DNA from: Malus domestica
Lineage: Eukaryota; Streptophyta; Magnoliopsida; Rosales; Rosaceae
Reading direction: 5' to 3'
NCBI RefSeq assembly: GCF_042453785.1
Contig: NC_091675.1
Location: forward strand, 5,778,501-5,842,500
DNA: 64,000 bases
Shown: in pieces, positions 35,660 through 51,059 of the stretch
Layout of the letters: each line of letters opens with the position of its first letter
Numbering within the stretch: the first letter of the stretch is position 1
Notes under the pieces: model-generated
What the model was told of the DNA's origin: nothing
The model's database searches: none
Seen by the model: the letters and a program-made list of their open reading frames with translations, nothing else
Translations under genes and position numbers: made by a program

Positions 35660-35846
35660 ATTTTGTACTATGGTCTAGTGACTGTGATATTCATCTTCAC
35701 TTGTAAATGAGAGATCTTAAGTTCAAATCTCGTTAAAGGCGAATTCGAATCACATTATTATGGCTAGCTCAATGTAAGGTTTGATTCACTTTTCACCCTT
35801 TTAATGTAGATAATATCATTTGTTAAAAAAAAAAAAAAAAAAAAAA
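35660..35846 (+). mobile_element. tRNA-derived SINE, family S copy 2
   Basis: Same architecture as 44262-44427: CTTCACTTGTAAATGAGAGA, AGTTCAAATCTCGTT, TATGGCTAGCTCAATGTAAGG, GTAGATAATATCATTTGTT and a 22-base A-tail. Confidence 0.75.
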
Positions 35847-36429
35847 GTAGAACATCGTGTGGCTTAGTTATAATTAATACATCATGTGGCTTAAAAGTGT
35901 GGTTCCCTATTAATTGTTTAATAAAAGAAGTTTAAAGATTGGTTATTGCAGTAAGGTTTTATGTTTTATATTTTATAATAAGAGTCGCTTATCTTAATCA
36001 TAAACACTTATGCAGTTACGTTAGAAGTGCTTTAAGTTGAAATTTCTACTACCAAGAAGGCAAGAAGGAGAAGCATTGAAGATTTTCTACCAAGTTAGTC
36101 ATAAACGCTTTTATTGGTCAAAAATCACTAAACTATTCTAATCTTAAAAAAAGAGAGAAAAAAAAAGAAAAAAAAAGAACTAAACCGCACATAATACTGC
36201 CTTATTCAATTACCCTAATCTAGCTTCTTCCCTTAAAATTCTATATTTATGTACAATTCCATTCCCTCACACTCATCCCATCTCCCTCCCTCCATAAGAT
36301 AAAATGCACGTCATCACATAAAATCCTTCACAATCTCCTGTCACTATATTTCAGGTCATACTCCAAAGCCCAAAGCCTCCCTCTCTCTTCCTCCTCCTCC
36401 TCCTCTTCTCCTTATTCTCTTTCGTACAA
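35847..36429. other. Promoter region of the CXE gene
   Basis: AT-rich, then a CT-rich leader (CTCTCTTCCTCCTCCTCCTC near 36380-36410) directly before the start codon. Confidence 0.5.
36240..36250 (+). promoter_or_regulatory. Candidate TATA box of the CXE gene
   Basis: TCTATATTTAT lies about 180 bp upstream of the ATG, which allows a leader of about 150 nt. Position and sequence fit, but other AT-rich sites exist nearby. Confidence 0.4.
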
Positions 36430-37386
36430 ATGGCTGCAACCACCTCACCAGAAGTGTTACTCGAGGTCTTTCCATACCTCCGGGTCCTCAAAGACGGCAC
36501 AATCGACAGACTCGCCGGAACCCAAGTCGCTCCTCCCGGCTTAGACCCCGAAACCGGAGTTTTATCCAAAGACATCGTCATCTTACCCCAAACCGGCGTC
36601 TCAGCCCGACTCTACCGACCCATCACCGCCAAACCTGGCACAAAACTCCCCCTAGTCGTATACCTCCACGGTGGCGCCTTCTGCATATCCTCAGCCGCCG
36701 ACCCGTGTTACCACACCAGCCTCAACAACCTTGTTGCAGAAGCCAACGCCATCGCAGTTTCAGTAAATTACAGATTAGCCCCTGAGTACCCGCTCCCCGC
36801 CGCCTATGAAGACTGCTGGGCCGCCCTCAACTGGGTTTTTAACTGCGGCGAAGATCGTGATTCGTGGGTCAAGGATGACGTCGATTTCGGGCGCGTGTTT
36901 TTGGTCGGAGACAGCGCAGGAGCCAACATTGCACACCACTTGGCCTTACGGATCAAGGACTCCGACCCGGATCCGAAGTTGAAAATTGCCGGGATTGGTA
37001 TGGTTAATCCTTACTTTTGGGGGAAGGAGCCAATTGGCGGGGAGGTGGGGGATTTGGTGAGGAAGTCAATGGTGGACACGTGGTGGAATTTCGTTTGTCC
37101 GTCGGAAAAAGGCGGCGATGACCCGCTTATCAACCCGTTTCTGGACGGAGCGCCGGGGTTGGAGGGGTTGGCTTGTGGGAAAGTGCTTGTTATGGTGGCA
37201 GAAAAAGACATATTGAGGGACAGAGGGAGGCTTTACTATGAGGAATTGGTGAAGAGCAAATGGGGAGGGAGGAAGGAGTTGATTGAAACACAAGGGGAGG
37301 ATCATGATTTTCATATCTTTAATCCCAATTGCGACAAGGCTAAGATCTTGATTAGGGATTTGGGTAAGTTCATTAATCAAGATTAG
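36430..37386 (+). CDS. CXE-type carboxylesterase
   Basis: Intronless 318-aa member of the plant carboxylesterase (CXE; HSL/GID1-related alpha/beta hydrolase) family, expected to cleave short-chain esters or act as a dehydratase-like enzyme in the cytosol. The oxyanion motif HGGAFC is at 80-85. VNYRLAPEYPLPAAYEDCW (112-130) is the family block. The nucleophile elbow GDSAGAN has Ser162, the acid is Asp260 in VMVAEKD, and the histidine is in EDHDFHIF (His292 or His295). No signal peptide. Serine, not threonine, at the elbow favours esterase over hydroxyisoflavanone dehydratase activity (inference). Coding GC is well above the surroundings. Length equals the family norm. Confidence 0.95.
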   Translation: MAATTSPEVLLEVFPYLRVLKDGTIDRLAGTQVAPPGLDPETGVLSKDIVILPQTGVSARLYRPITAKPGTKLPLVVYLHGGAFCISSAADPCYHTSLNNLVAEANAIAVSVNYRLAPEYPLPAAYEDCWAALNWVFNCGEDRDSWVKDDVDFGRVFLVGDSAGANIAHHLALRIKDSDPDPKLKIAGIGMVNPYFWGKEPIGGEVGDLVRKSMVDTWWNFVCPSEKGGDDPLINPFLDGAPGLEGLACGKVLVMVAEKDILRDRGRLYYEELVKSKWGGRKELIETQGEDHDFHIFNPNCDKAKILIRDLGKFINQD

Positions 37387-37570
37387 TGGAGTTCGGATGG
37401 ATTGGAAGCATTTGTTTTAGTTTGTGGGAAATCTTGTTACGTGGGAAAATGACAAAGTGAAGGCCATTTTCAACAGTGGGATTCCTTTGTCAATGTTTGT
37501 CATTCATTGTTGTTGTTGTTGCAGTTGTCTTTGTTTTATTTGCAAGGTGATTCGCATAGGTGCGGAAATG

Positions 37571-37752
37571 GATCGTCTTCGGATCTTTTTCATCAAATTC
37601 ATCTAATCAATTAATCTGGATTTTTAAAATTTGATCCAACGGTTAAAAATAGTGATTCACTTTAAAAGTTATAATAACTTTAACCGTTGAATAAAATTTC
37701 AAAGGCCTTCATTCATAAATTTGATGGATTTGATAGAAGAGATCTGGATGTT
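37571..37752. mobile_element. Small TIR element after the CXE gene
   Basis: Left GGATCTTTTTCATCAAATTC; inward from the right AGATCTCTTCTATCAAATCC. The middle carries an inverted pair around GATCCAACGGTTAAA and TTTAACCGTTGAAT. Non-coding. Confidence 0.6.
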
Positions 37753-38086
37753 CCATTTCTGATAGATGGAATGAAATAAATAAAAGCTACTTGCAATAGG
37801 ATTGTACTTCTCGTTCAAAAAAAAAAAAGGATTGTACTAGTGTGATCTATTAATGGGGTTGGGAGCAACATAATGATAAGGAAGAAACGAACACAGAATC
37901 TCATAGGAAGAGGAGAAACGAACATGGAATCTCATCGGAAGAGGAGATCAGACAAAGAATTTTAAGTATAAAGGTGAATGCTTGTCAGCTGAGTTATAAA
38001 TTTTCTTGTGTTATTGAGTAATCCTTGAATTAAGACTAAATCAAACTTTAGCTTTAGGCATCTCTAATAGGGTAGGCAAACAAAAT

Positions 38087-38299
38087 GGAAGAGGATCCTC
38101 TCCTGAGCAGTTCCCTAGGGATCATGCAATCATGTCCGTTCATCGTATATCGTGCGGTCAGAAATTATTTAAAATTTAAATTTTAAAATTCAAATATGAA
38201 TATTATCTAACGAAAACTGACCGTACGATATAAAATGAACGGACAAGATTGCGGGATCCCTAGGATCCCTAGGAAACTGCTCATGAGAGGATCCTGGTT
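38087..38299. mobile_element. Mutator-type MITE, family B copy 1 (213 bp)
   Basis: Ends GGAAGAGGATCCTCTCCTGA and, inward from the right, AACCAGGATCCTCTCATGAG. Flanked by the 10-bp repeat CAAACAAAAT (38077-38086 and 38300-38309), consistent with a 9-10-bp Mutator-type duplication. Inner arms carry CCGTTCATCGTATATCGTGC. Confidence 0.85.
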
Positions 38300-38309
38300 C
38301 AAACAAAAT

Positions 38310-38993
38310 AAGTAAAACTGTACTACAAAAACTAACGTGTCATGCTGTATGCTCAATTGTCGAAACAAATTAAGTAGGCAAAATTATACTTCATTATTTT
38401 CTTTCATCTTTAACCTTTACTTTTATATTTGTCATTTTTGTCCACATCAACTATTTTTGCCCACGTGACTTGTCGAAATAGATTTGACTATCGGAGGTGC
38501 TCAGCCAAAAAGGACATGTATCAAATCAAACCTTGGCTTTATTTATAGAGGACAACCTGTTCCCGACAAAAGGATGCGCGTAACGTGGACAGTTTAAAAG
38601 ACGTTTCTTTGGGATGGCATTGCTCACGGAGAGTGACCTATATGAAATAAGTTCAATGTCACCGGATATTCCGATCCAATAACATAATACCATGAGGGTT
38701 GAAATTCAAACATATTATTACTTCATTGAAATGGGACATCAAGATAGGAGTGGTGCTTTTTGATGTAGTATGTAAGAGGTGATGTGTTTTCACAAAATTA
38801 AATAGGAAGGTAAGAAGCAAATATATTATTTACCCTTTTCATGTACTAACTATGAACACAATCCATCAGTAAATTTAAACCAACATGGTAACGGTTTTAA
38901 TTTAAAGTAGAAAATTCTCCAAATTGTTCAAAGCAATGAAAACTATTCAATGCCTTCTGAAACAGTGAAGACTCGTTTCACACTCACAACTCT
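38310..38993. other. Intergenic DNA 3' of RPN11
   Basis: No gene or repeat recognised. Confidence 0.4.
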
Positions 38994-41967
<2,974 letters not shown>

Positions 41968-42048
41968 GCCTGACATTCTCTTCGCTTTCAATGTGTTGGG
42001 TTTGGGGAGCTCTCTGCTTTTCTTTTCTAGCAAGACAGCTCTGCTCTG

Positions 42049-42058
42049 GTTTATAAAT
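42049..42058 (-). promoter_or_regulatory. Candidate TATA box of RPN11
   Basis: On the minus strand ATTTATAAAC stands about 85 bp upstream of the RPN11 start codon, allowing a short leader. Confidence 0.45.
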
Positions 42059-42691
42059 AAATATTCGGAAAAATCCTCTTCATATTAAAATTTGTTTAAT
42101 TTTATCTGATAGGCCGTTCTTTGATTGGTCCAGTTAATAGTTTGGGCTGCTTATGACTAGTGGGCTGAGCCTACCATGAAACACAAACATTTTAAGCCCA
42201 AACTAGAGACAAATATGAGGGTACTGCTATTTCATCTTTTTATTTTTATTTTTTTATTTTTTATTTTTTTTTATGTTTTGGGGTCAAATAATAGATTTTT
42301 TAGATTTAGATGTTAGATTAGGGAGCCGATGGGGTTCAAACACATGCTATAGTACAACGGCATCACTCATTTCCACCACTACGATAGATGGCCACTTACA
42401 ATGCTATTTCATCTTTGATATGAGAAGTTTTTCAGTGTAACTATTAAACTACACTGTGGTTTTAATAGTGTACTTTGTAACACGATTTTATCAATTAGTG
42501 CCATAACTTGAAATGTAAGTTTGTCATCTTCTTATATTATAAACTTTTTTCTCAAAGGATAGAATAATTTTATTAGATACGAATGGAAATGTTTGTAAAC
42601 TTAGCAAGAGCATATAAAACCATTCCTATTCATGGTAACCACCATTTCTTAAAAAAATTAAGATGCAACTAAGTGCGCTGCTTCATTACAA
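42059..42691. other. Intergenic DNA
   Basis: T-rich tract near 42238-42275. No gene seen. Confidence 0.4.
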
Positions 42692-43149
42692 AACCGTGGA
42701 GTATAAACAAACACTACTCGTATAATAAAATTTTGACAGGATTAAACGGTAAAGTAAAAAAGGATGTAAGTCATATTAAAGGTAAAAATTTAGGGATAAT
42801 ACTTGTGGCAATAGGAATAGGATCCTCTCCGGATACTCTTTGTGGAGATATGGAGGATCAATCAATCGTGTTCGTTCATCGTATATCGTGTGGTTAAAAA
42901 TTATTTTAAATTGAATATAAATAGTACCTAACAAAAACTGACTGCACAATGTACGATGAACGAACCCGATTGATTGATCTCCCAGATCCCCACAAAGAGG
43001 ATTGGAGAGGATCCTTGTCCGTGGCAATAACCGTGGAGCATAAACAAACACTACTCGTATAATAAAATTGTGACAGGATTAAAAGGTAAAGTAAAAATGG
43101 ATGTAAGTCATATTAGAGGTAAAAATTTAAGGATAATACTTGTGGCAAT
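42692..43149. repeat. About 120-bp direct repeat split by a MITE
   Basis: Copy 1 (42692-42813) and copy 2 (about 43029-43149) share ACCGTGGAG, AAACAAACACTACTCGTATA and GGTAAAAATTTA with few differences. The family B MITE 42814-43020 lies exactly at their junction. Confidence 0.85.
42814..43020. mobile_element. Mutator-type MITE, family B copy 2 (207 bp)
   Basis: Starts GGAATAGGATCCTCTCCGGA and ends with the complement of GGACAAGGATCCTCTCCAAT. Flanked by the 9-bp duplication GTGGCAATA (42805-42813 and 43021-43029). Shares GTTCATCGTATATCGTG with copy 1 at 38087. Confidence 0.88.
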
Positions 43150-43189
43150 TGAAAAAGTAGCAACATTCATATCTTATATATACCATAAC

Positions 43190-43394
43190 CACAACAAGTG
43201 GCTCAGTGGTAAGTGGCGGATTCTGGCTCTTAAAATACAAAAAAACAAGAAGATTTCGGGTTTGAAGCTCCAAGCTGGTGAGTTTGCTTGACTGTAACCA
43301 AATGAGGCTGAAATGTCTCTGTGAGTATTCTCGACCCCCGAAAGGAGTGGATAAATGTGGTTTACCACCAGTTGTCCCTCTTTTTAAAAAGAAA
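43190..43394 (+). mobile_element. tRNA-derived SINE, second family
   Basis: A-box-like TGGCTCAGTGGTAAGTGG and B-box-like GGGTTTGAAGCTCC about 50 bases later, a body ending GTTGTCCCTCTTTTTAAAAA and an A-rich tail. Confidence 0.6.
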
Positions 43395-44261
43395 AAAAAA
43401 TCTTATATATACCTGTTAGTTTCCTATACTAAATTGAGTCCCACAATATATTTTAACTAAAATTATTGTTTAGCTCTGGTGATTTACACAATTAACCACA
43501 CCACTAAATACTCTCACATATATTAGAGAATATTATTAATGATTTCTATGCGTCTAAATGATATTATTATTGCTTTAAAAAAATCATTAAAACCCTCACA
43601 ATATATCTCTTGGTTGATTAGTGGTTGATTACCAGCCATTCTTCTCTCACTTTTGGCAATTATTAATTCTAGGGTTGGACTGGAATTGACGACCATTAAT
43701 CCGAATAATGGGTATGAAACTTCATTCAAATTTACTTTGAAAAGAGGATTGTTTTGTTGAGAGTATGAATCCCAACATCCAATAAAGTAGAAAAATTGCA
43801 TGTGTAAGTAATTAGGCTACTCCTCATATTACCAATTAGTTTTCCAGTTGTAACAACGAAATGTCAATACAATTTAATGCACCTTAAAATTTTCATATGA
43901 ACCAAATACTTCTAAGAAAACACAACGTTCTAAGTTCCTGGATATCTGAAATTTCTTTGTATACTAGAAGAAGGTAACAGCGTGTGGCTTGTAGTTGCAG
44001 ACTTACAGCTATCATGAGCACACAACGTACAATGAAACGATCAAAATCAAAATGCCTAATGCTAATGGAGGTGAAAGACTGAACAAATTTAAGTTGGTGA
44101 TGATAAAGGACAGCAGTAGCCACAAATGAATTTCCCGACGTTAAATACTGGAATTTTCCGATACCAATATTAATACATGTTGAAAAACGTAGGCGTTTAG
44201 GAATATTAGTGTACGTTCTGAATCAGTCTACAATAGAAATCTAAAGTTGATGAATTATGTT
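43395..44261. other. Intergenic DNA with LTR-like scrap
   Basis: Around 43745-43865 a block resembles the repeat at 6740-6962 (AGGCTACTCCTCATATTACC then AATTAGTTTT). No gene seen. Confidence 0.4.
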
Positions 44262-44427
44262 ACTTTGTACTACGGTTTAGTGGTATTTCTCTTCATTTGT
44301 AGGTAAGAGGTCTTAGGTTCGATTCTCGCCAAAGACAAATTTGAACCATATTATTGCTAGCCCATTGTGAGGCTACGTCCACCCTCTTCCCATAGTGTAG
44401 ATAATATCGTTTGTTGAAAAAAAAAGT
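44262..44427 (+). mobile_element. tRNA-derived SINE, family S copy 3 (best copy)
   Basis: A-box-like TTTAGTGGTATTTCTCT, B box GGTTCGATTCTCGCC, body TTATTGCTAGCCCATTGTGA, tail GTAGATAATATCGTTTGTTG and an A-run. Confidence 0.8.
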
Positions 44428-45078
44428 TTGACGAGTTATATGTAGTCTCTAACCATATTATTTTAAATTCTATTCTTTTAGAATTTAGGGAGGGGAGAGT
44501 TTCGAACCCTCGGAATGCATGTGTAGAAACTCATCACTTTATTCACTAGGATATTGAACCACATGCCATGTCGCATATGAATGTGGATATACAGAAAAAT
44601 GTTTCCTAGTTGTGGATATGATTCATGAATTTTCCACGGCAACAATGCATATGATTTTTTTGAAGTACAGTGCTATTTTGAAAATTATTTGCATGCGAAA
44701 ATTTGATGTGACTACTTGTGAGATCAATACGTTGCTATATGTGAAATATATGCCAACATGGTATACTTTACATGTTATGGATAAACAGTATATAATATTT
44801 CTAAGTACGTGATACGTGGAATTAGTATATGTACATGTTGGTATTGAAGTACAAACATGCTTTCTCTATGATCTTGTTTTCGACAAACTATCATCGCACA
44901 ATTAATCAAGCACAAGGAATAAACAAACAACCAAAACACCACAAAAAAGAAAACGCACGGGCCATGAACACAAAGAATGGTTTTGTCAAAACTCCGGCGT
45001 CCACTCCATGGATTACCGAGATATTTCACTAGTATGAAACCCCTTTGATTTACAAGAAAAACCTCCTTTGCTGTCACA
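44428..45078. other. Intergenic DNA
   Basis: Contains TTTCGAACCCTC near 44500, a possible B box on the minus strand, but no full SINE. No gene seen. Confidence 0.4.
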
Positions 45079-45083
45079 AACCC

Positions 45084-45831
45084 TGTGGATGTAAATTTCT
45101 TCTTCTTTGATCTTGGACAATTTTGCACCTACAAAACAATTAACACCTTAGGTTAAGGCCAAGAGCCTCACGCGCCCACGATGAATGGGGGGCTTTGGCC
45201 GAAGAACCTCCGATGCCAAAGTTAAGAATTTATAGAGAAAGAATGTTTAGAGAATTTTGGAATTTTTGCCAAAGTGTTGGAATTACTTTTTGGTGAGAAT
45301 AGGTGCCTATTTATAGGATTAAGCTTACCCATTTTTCCCCTTGGTGTGGCCGGACTTGATGGTTTTTGTGGTTATGATTTTGGCTTAATTAGCCAATTTA
45401 TTGGCTAATTAAGTATGAAAGAAGTAAATGGGAGGTTATAAAATAAAATTATTTATTTGTATAAATGGGGTAGTAAAATGGGGAAAAGTAAGAAAGACTA
45501 AGAAGAATGTGAGGTGGCCGGCCACTACCTATTTTTAGGGTGAATGGGATATATTTTGTGATTAATTGGTTAATTTAATTGATGTTTAATGGATTAATTG
45601 GGTAATTAATCCATTAATTAACCAATTAACATTATTTTGTAGGTTACCTTGCAAAAGGGAATTTGATGAAATGGACTTTGAATTGGTTACCTCTTTTGGA
45701 GCATTTTTTATTTTGTTGAAAGATGATTCTTCGCTACTCGCGCGTAGGAATCCCAATATGCCTCAAGGGTATTTTTGTCCTTTTTTATCCAAAGATCCAT
45801 GTGTCGCCTTGTGATTATTTTTGGCTCCACA
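45084..45831 (-). repeat. LTR (downstream copy in element sense)
   Basis: 748 bp, TGTGGATGTAAATTTC to TTGGCTCCACA on the plus strand; matches 51784-52531 almost throughout. Confidence 0.93.
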
Positions 45832-46157
45832 AATGCCCCCACACCTGTTGGGCTGCTCGTAAGAAAGGGCAGCAGGTGTAGAGATCTTCTTGCTTCAGGA
45901 AACGTAGGATTGCTTCCTATTTTGATGTTGATTCTCTCTTTGATTGGAAATTAGGTCCTTCTATGAAAGGGAAATAAACTTCTCTCAAAGCCTATTTAAG
46001 TCCACCTTAAGTGGGTTATTAAATCAACTTTGGAGAGCAATTTATTCTACCCCACAAGAGAGAGAAAGTTAGAGAATATTTATTCCCCCTCCTTTAGCAA
46101 TCTTCTACATCTTGCCCGTGCAAAGGACCGTCTTTCGTTGATTTCTTCGTCTTCTCC

Positions 46158-47041
46158 GTGTCGCACCGATGTAAGAAAAATTTAGTTTTTCTTGCCTTCT
46201 TCTTGGATAGTGCTATTGCGGGGCAGCCGTCGGGGTGGTGCGGCACGTCGGCTGGCATGGGCCAGGAGTTGGCTCGGCATGGGCCGAGAAGATGTCATTG
46301 CAGGGACCATTGCTTAGGCAGCTTGGCTTGGCTTGAGCTAAGGGCAGCTTGTGCTGCTGGGGTTGCGGATTGTGGCGTTGGGGCGCAGTGCTAGGCGAGC
46401 CGCATATCTCATGTCCTTTGGGCTATTGGACCTGACTCGGGCCAGGCTGGCGATTGAGAGAAATGATGAGATTGTGGGTCTCATGGGCTGCTGGAATGTT
46501 GGGTATGTAGGCCTCCTGCTTGCTGGTCCGAAAGGAAAAAATGAGAGGTTGAGCTCCCATGCTGAGTATCGTGAATGACATTGTTGAAGGTGGAAAAAAA
46601 GAGATCTTCCTCGCCTTAGATTCAAGATCTTAAACATGTTATTTATGAGCTTCGTTCTGCTGCAAAAGATGAAGAGTTGATTGCTGCTTATAACCAAGTG
46701 ATCCACTTCAAGAGAATCGTCGATAGGCTTGAACCCCAAGTGTTGGAACTTCAAGGCGTACTGAAGATCAATGAAAGTCTGAAGAAGGAAGTGGATGAGT
46801 TGCAGAGCATCCACGTTGGTCTGCTCGAGGAGGATGATCAACTGAAAGGTGAAAAGGCTGGGCTTGGGGTTTCGAGACCTTCTCTATTTCTCCGGAAGAC
46901 TTGCTTGATTTTACTTTTGAGGCTTCTATTAATGAACTAGTTGGAGAAGTTAGTGCTCAGGCTAGGGCAGCCGGGGGTGAAGCGCCGGATGATACCGCTG
47001 CTAAGAGCGTCGCGGCTGCTGAAGGTGTGACGACCGAGTAG
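46158..47041 (+). other. Coding-like stretch antisense to the retrotransposon
   Basis: On the strand opposite gag, the DNA reads as partly open sequence. It includes a heptad-rich, coiled-coil-like segment (IHFKRIVDRLEPQVLELQG; ESLKKEVDELQSIHVGLLE) at about 46675-46870. Some plant gypsy elements carry antisense frames, so this may be such a frame or captured host sequence. It is interrupted as it stands and is described as a fossil. Confidence 0.5.
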
Positions 47042-50000
47042 TCGTGGGATGTCCAAGCTGCTATAGTCTTCTAGGTAGCCTTTAGGATTTTATTTGTTTT
47101 TCCTTGTAACTCTTGTTTTGCTTGAACTCCTTCGACCTTTGCTAGTTGTTTATAAACATGTTTTCCTTCACATTTCTTCATTTTCGCTTCTTTTGTTTAT
47201 TCCCTAACCTTTAGACTTGATAGATTAGTGGCAGACATGCTACTTTTTTATAAGCAAACAAGCCCGCGTAGCCTATGCAGCCGTAGGTGTTGGTGTAGAA
47301 CTTTGCAAAGTTGTTAGCCATAGGGTTGGCAACCGGATGCCTTACTTACAAAAGCAGACAAGTCCGCGTAACCACTAGGCTGTTAACCTTGGCTTTCTCC
47401 AATTTCGTAGGTTGCGTAGCAAGTATCACAACACTTTAGGACTTGATGTAAGTTGTTCCGCGCTTGGCAGAGGTGAAGCTTATCGACTACGTAGCATGTC
47501 GGCAGTGGATAAAACTTCATATATGCGTGCTAGCTTGTTTAACCTTTCACAAGAATGTGCGGTTGTATAAGTCTAGCGCGGTTTTACTGCTCGAAGGGCA
47601 AGCCGTAGGTAGTCTTCCAGAATCCGTAAGCTACCTTAGTGCACTCGGTAGCAGCTTTAGGGTTCCAGGGCAGCCGTTTGTAGGGCGTACTGCATAATGT
47701 GCCCCCTATGTCTCTGGGGTCCGGTTTCCCACAGATTAGGCCAAGAGACCCAAAATCCTTCAGTTAGCTAAGCCTTGAAAAAGACCATTGTGGCTACTTC
47801 TAGGAATCCCGGCGCAAGCCATCGTGCATCTAGTTATACTAGGGCAGTCATACTCATCCACGTTTGGATATTCGGAGTGTAAAGTTTATCCTCTCGTCTT
47901 GGAGAGCTGACCCATATGGGTGTTGGAGAATTGGTTTACCCTCTCGCACTTGAGAACAATTAGTTTACCCTCTCACACTGGAGAACATGGTTGGTCCCTC
48001 GGGGGGCGCAATTCCTGCGATGAGTCCTTAAGTATGGCGCAATCTTCTTTTGAAGTGCAGAAGTGATCAGTTGTTGTAAGTATGCAGCCGAGCCAAGTTG
48101 TGATTACTTCTAAATTCCTCATTAAAAAAATGAGTGAAACGAATGAGAACTTAGCTGTAAGGTAGGAACTGCATAACAACTGGATAGTCCTCGACTTGTG
48201 AGGTGGTGCCCGTCGAGCTTCTTGAGTCTTCGGGTTTTGTTGTAGCTGGGGATGAGTTGCTGCTGGTAGGCTACTATTCAAGTGATGGTCTGCTCATGCT
48301 TCTCTTCTGCCAGATCTAAACTTGTGGCCATCTCCTTACCGTTCGGTTGTTCGTCTTTTGGTGGTGCGATTTGCCCATAGACATCCGAAGAGTTTGTTTA
48401 GCCATTTTCCCTTCTTGTTGGTGAGGGATTTCTTGAGGCAGTCGAGGATCGTCTTGTTGGATATTTCGGCATCCCTATTTCCTTGAGGATATCTCGGCGT
48501 GGACATGTGCTGCTAGATGCCATATTCTTCAAGCACTTTTGTACTAACTCTTTAGCATCTTGGTGCATGGTAGGCTAATAATAGCATGCGTTAAGAGCCT
48601 TCTATGCTAAGGATTGGCCTCCAGAGTGGTTTCCACATACACCTTCGTGGATTTGATCTTAGAACTTTCAAGTCGTCGGGAGGCGCTAGGCACTGATATG
48701 TGATCCGGTGTGAGATCTTTGGATGAGAATGCTATGACACTTAGGCTGTTCGCTCTATCTTTATGCTTGGCTTGTCAAGATATTCCACCGAAATAGAGCG
48801 TTTTGAGTTGGTGATCGAGTGTAGAGCCTAGGCCGGCTAGTACGTCTGCATGGGCGTTGTCTGCCCGGGGAACTTAAGTGAGAGTTTAAGTCTGAAATGC
48901 CTTAAGCTACTTGCGTACTTTCTCTAGGTATTACGTCATCGACACGCAAATGCCAGAAATCTCCATTAAGGGAGCATGTGCAGCTAAAGTGTGCTCGGCT
49001 GCCTTAGGGGAGCCGTTGGGCCACTCTGTTGCGTTGTCAAGGCTAGGTGTGAAGGCGCGGTAGGGAGCCGTGGGGCTGATGCCATGTTACATGCAGCAGG
49101 AAATGCTTAATTTCTGGTATTGGGCCACTCTAGAGCTGAATAATGGAGCAAATGTTGGCTAGGGCCGTGTGACGCGTAGCAGAAGGTAGTGCTCAACTAC
49201 CGGTACATGTTGCTTTTATGTAGAATCTTCTAGGGCGACGAGGACAAAACTTGCTTTTGAATGTTCCTTCCAGTGTTCGTCTACCCTTGGCGTGTCTTTT
49301 GGGCCTAGTTGTTGCGTTCGTCAGGATTCGGTGGAATAATGCATCATGATGATGACTGCGTGCGTTTGAGGGTAAAACTTAAGCTTTTAGGTTACAACAA
49401 CTATCGCCAAAGTTAGCTTTTGAATTTCTGATAACATCAATGAGAGTTTTTAAACTGTGGAATACAACTGATAGCATCGATGCGAGCTTTTAAACTGTGG
49501 AATATAGGTAGTCGGGCCCTCAGCTCTTCTCGTATGATGGTAGAGCTTATTTCTGCTTCAGATACGACTACTCGTCCAGTCAGACTTTGAATCTCCTTCA
49601 AAGTAGTGGGGAACTTCATATTCAAGATTGCTTGGATTTTCCTTAAATGGGCATCGGTAAATTTCATCCCAAAGTGCATGCTTCTCTGCCAGAGCGAAAT
49701 AGTCTGCCAGAGTTAGATCTTCTTTCATTATCAGTTTTTCGAATAGTGGGTGGTCTGCTGGAAGTCCTTTTTGGAAGGCTGCTCTAGCCATCGAGTCGTT
49801 GCATCCGACTATTTTTGCCTTTTCTACTTTGAACCTCCTCACATAGTCGCGAAGCGACTCCTTTGGGTTCTTCTTGACGTCGAATAAACGGTCAGACTTA
49901 TTTTTAATCGAGCGATAAGATGAATATTCTTTGGTGAAAACCAAAGAAAGTTTGTAGAAATTCTGGATGGATTATGGCGGCAGGGTGTAAAACCAATCTT

Positions 50001-51059
50001 GCGCCTCGCCTTGTAGATTGGTGGTGAATATCTTGCATATGAGATCATCGTTGTTTCGATAAAGGATCATTGCGCTTCGGTAGCGCTTTAAGTGTCTCTC
50101 CGGGTCTTCATCCCCTTTGAAAGATGTGAAATGTGGCATGCTGAACTCGCGTGGAGGCTCTGCCTACTCGATCTCGTCTGTGAAGGGTGACCTGCTTATG
50201 TTGGTCATGTTCCGTCGTAGTGCCTCGTCGGTGACCTCGTTGGGTTGAAAATCATGCAATCGCTTGGTCAATAGTCTCTCTACTTCTTTTTAAATTTGCC
50301 TTTATTGGGGTAGTGGAGCTCTCGGCTGCTCCCAGCCATGACTTACTGGTCTAGGCTGCTTTTCCATGTGTTTGGCTCGTCTATACCGCGGATGCAGTGC
50401 TTGTGGTGCATTCCTAGCAGGCGAGCGAGTTCTTCGCAGGCTGTTGGTTGAACTTGAGTTGGATTGAGTGACTGCTTCTCTCCGTCCATCGTGCTGCCTA
50501 CTCCGATGTGAGGTGGAGAATGCTCCTTGTGGGCTTAGCCGCGAATGAACACTTTGCCCGGAAGGTTGCTCATGTTAACTATCGGAATGTGACCCCAACC
50601 ATGAATGTATGCTCATCCGTGGGCCTAGTTGAGTGTGCACGCTCCTCTCCGCACTAAGACGAGAGTATACACTATCTCGGGGGCCCAATTGGGAATGTAC
50701 ACTGCCCGAATGCTCGGCTCGTGGTTGCTTGCCGGGACGCTGCTTGAAGGTTCATCTGCCTTTGTCCTACTTCAGGATACCTCGTTCGGGGCACGTTGGA
50801 TCCCGATACGTTGCAAAAGTTGATTCACCAAGGTTGTCTGTTGTGCAAGGGCGCTCGTCAACTCTATGACTTGTTGAGACAAGTGTTGTTCGCCATTTGG
50901 ATTGGAAGAGCTTGGAAGGAATGCGCCTCCTTGGGCAGTGGAAGGGTGGTAGACTCCGGGCGAGAGATTTGAGTTGGGAAATGTCAAATCCGTGAAAAAA
51001 TGTGGTGAGAATGCCCCCGGCTCGATGGTAGGTTCGGATAGTTAAGATAGTCTTAGGTC

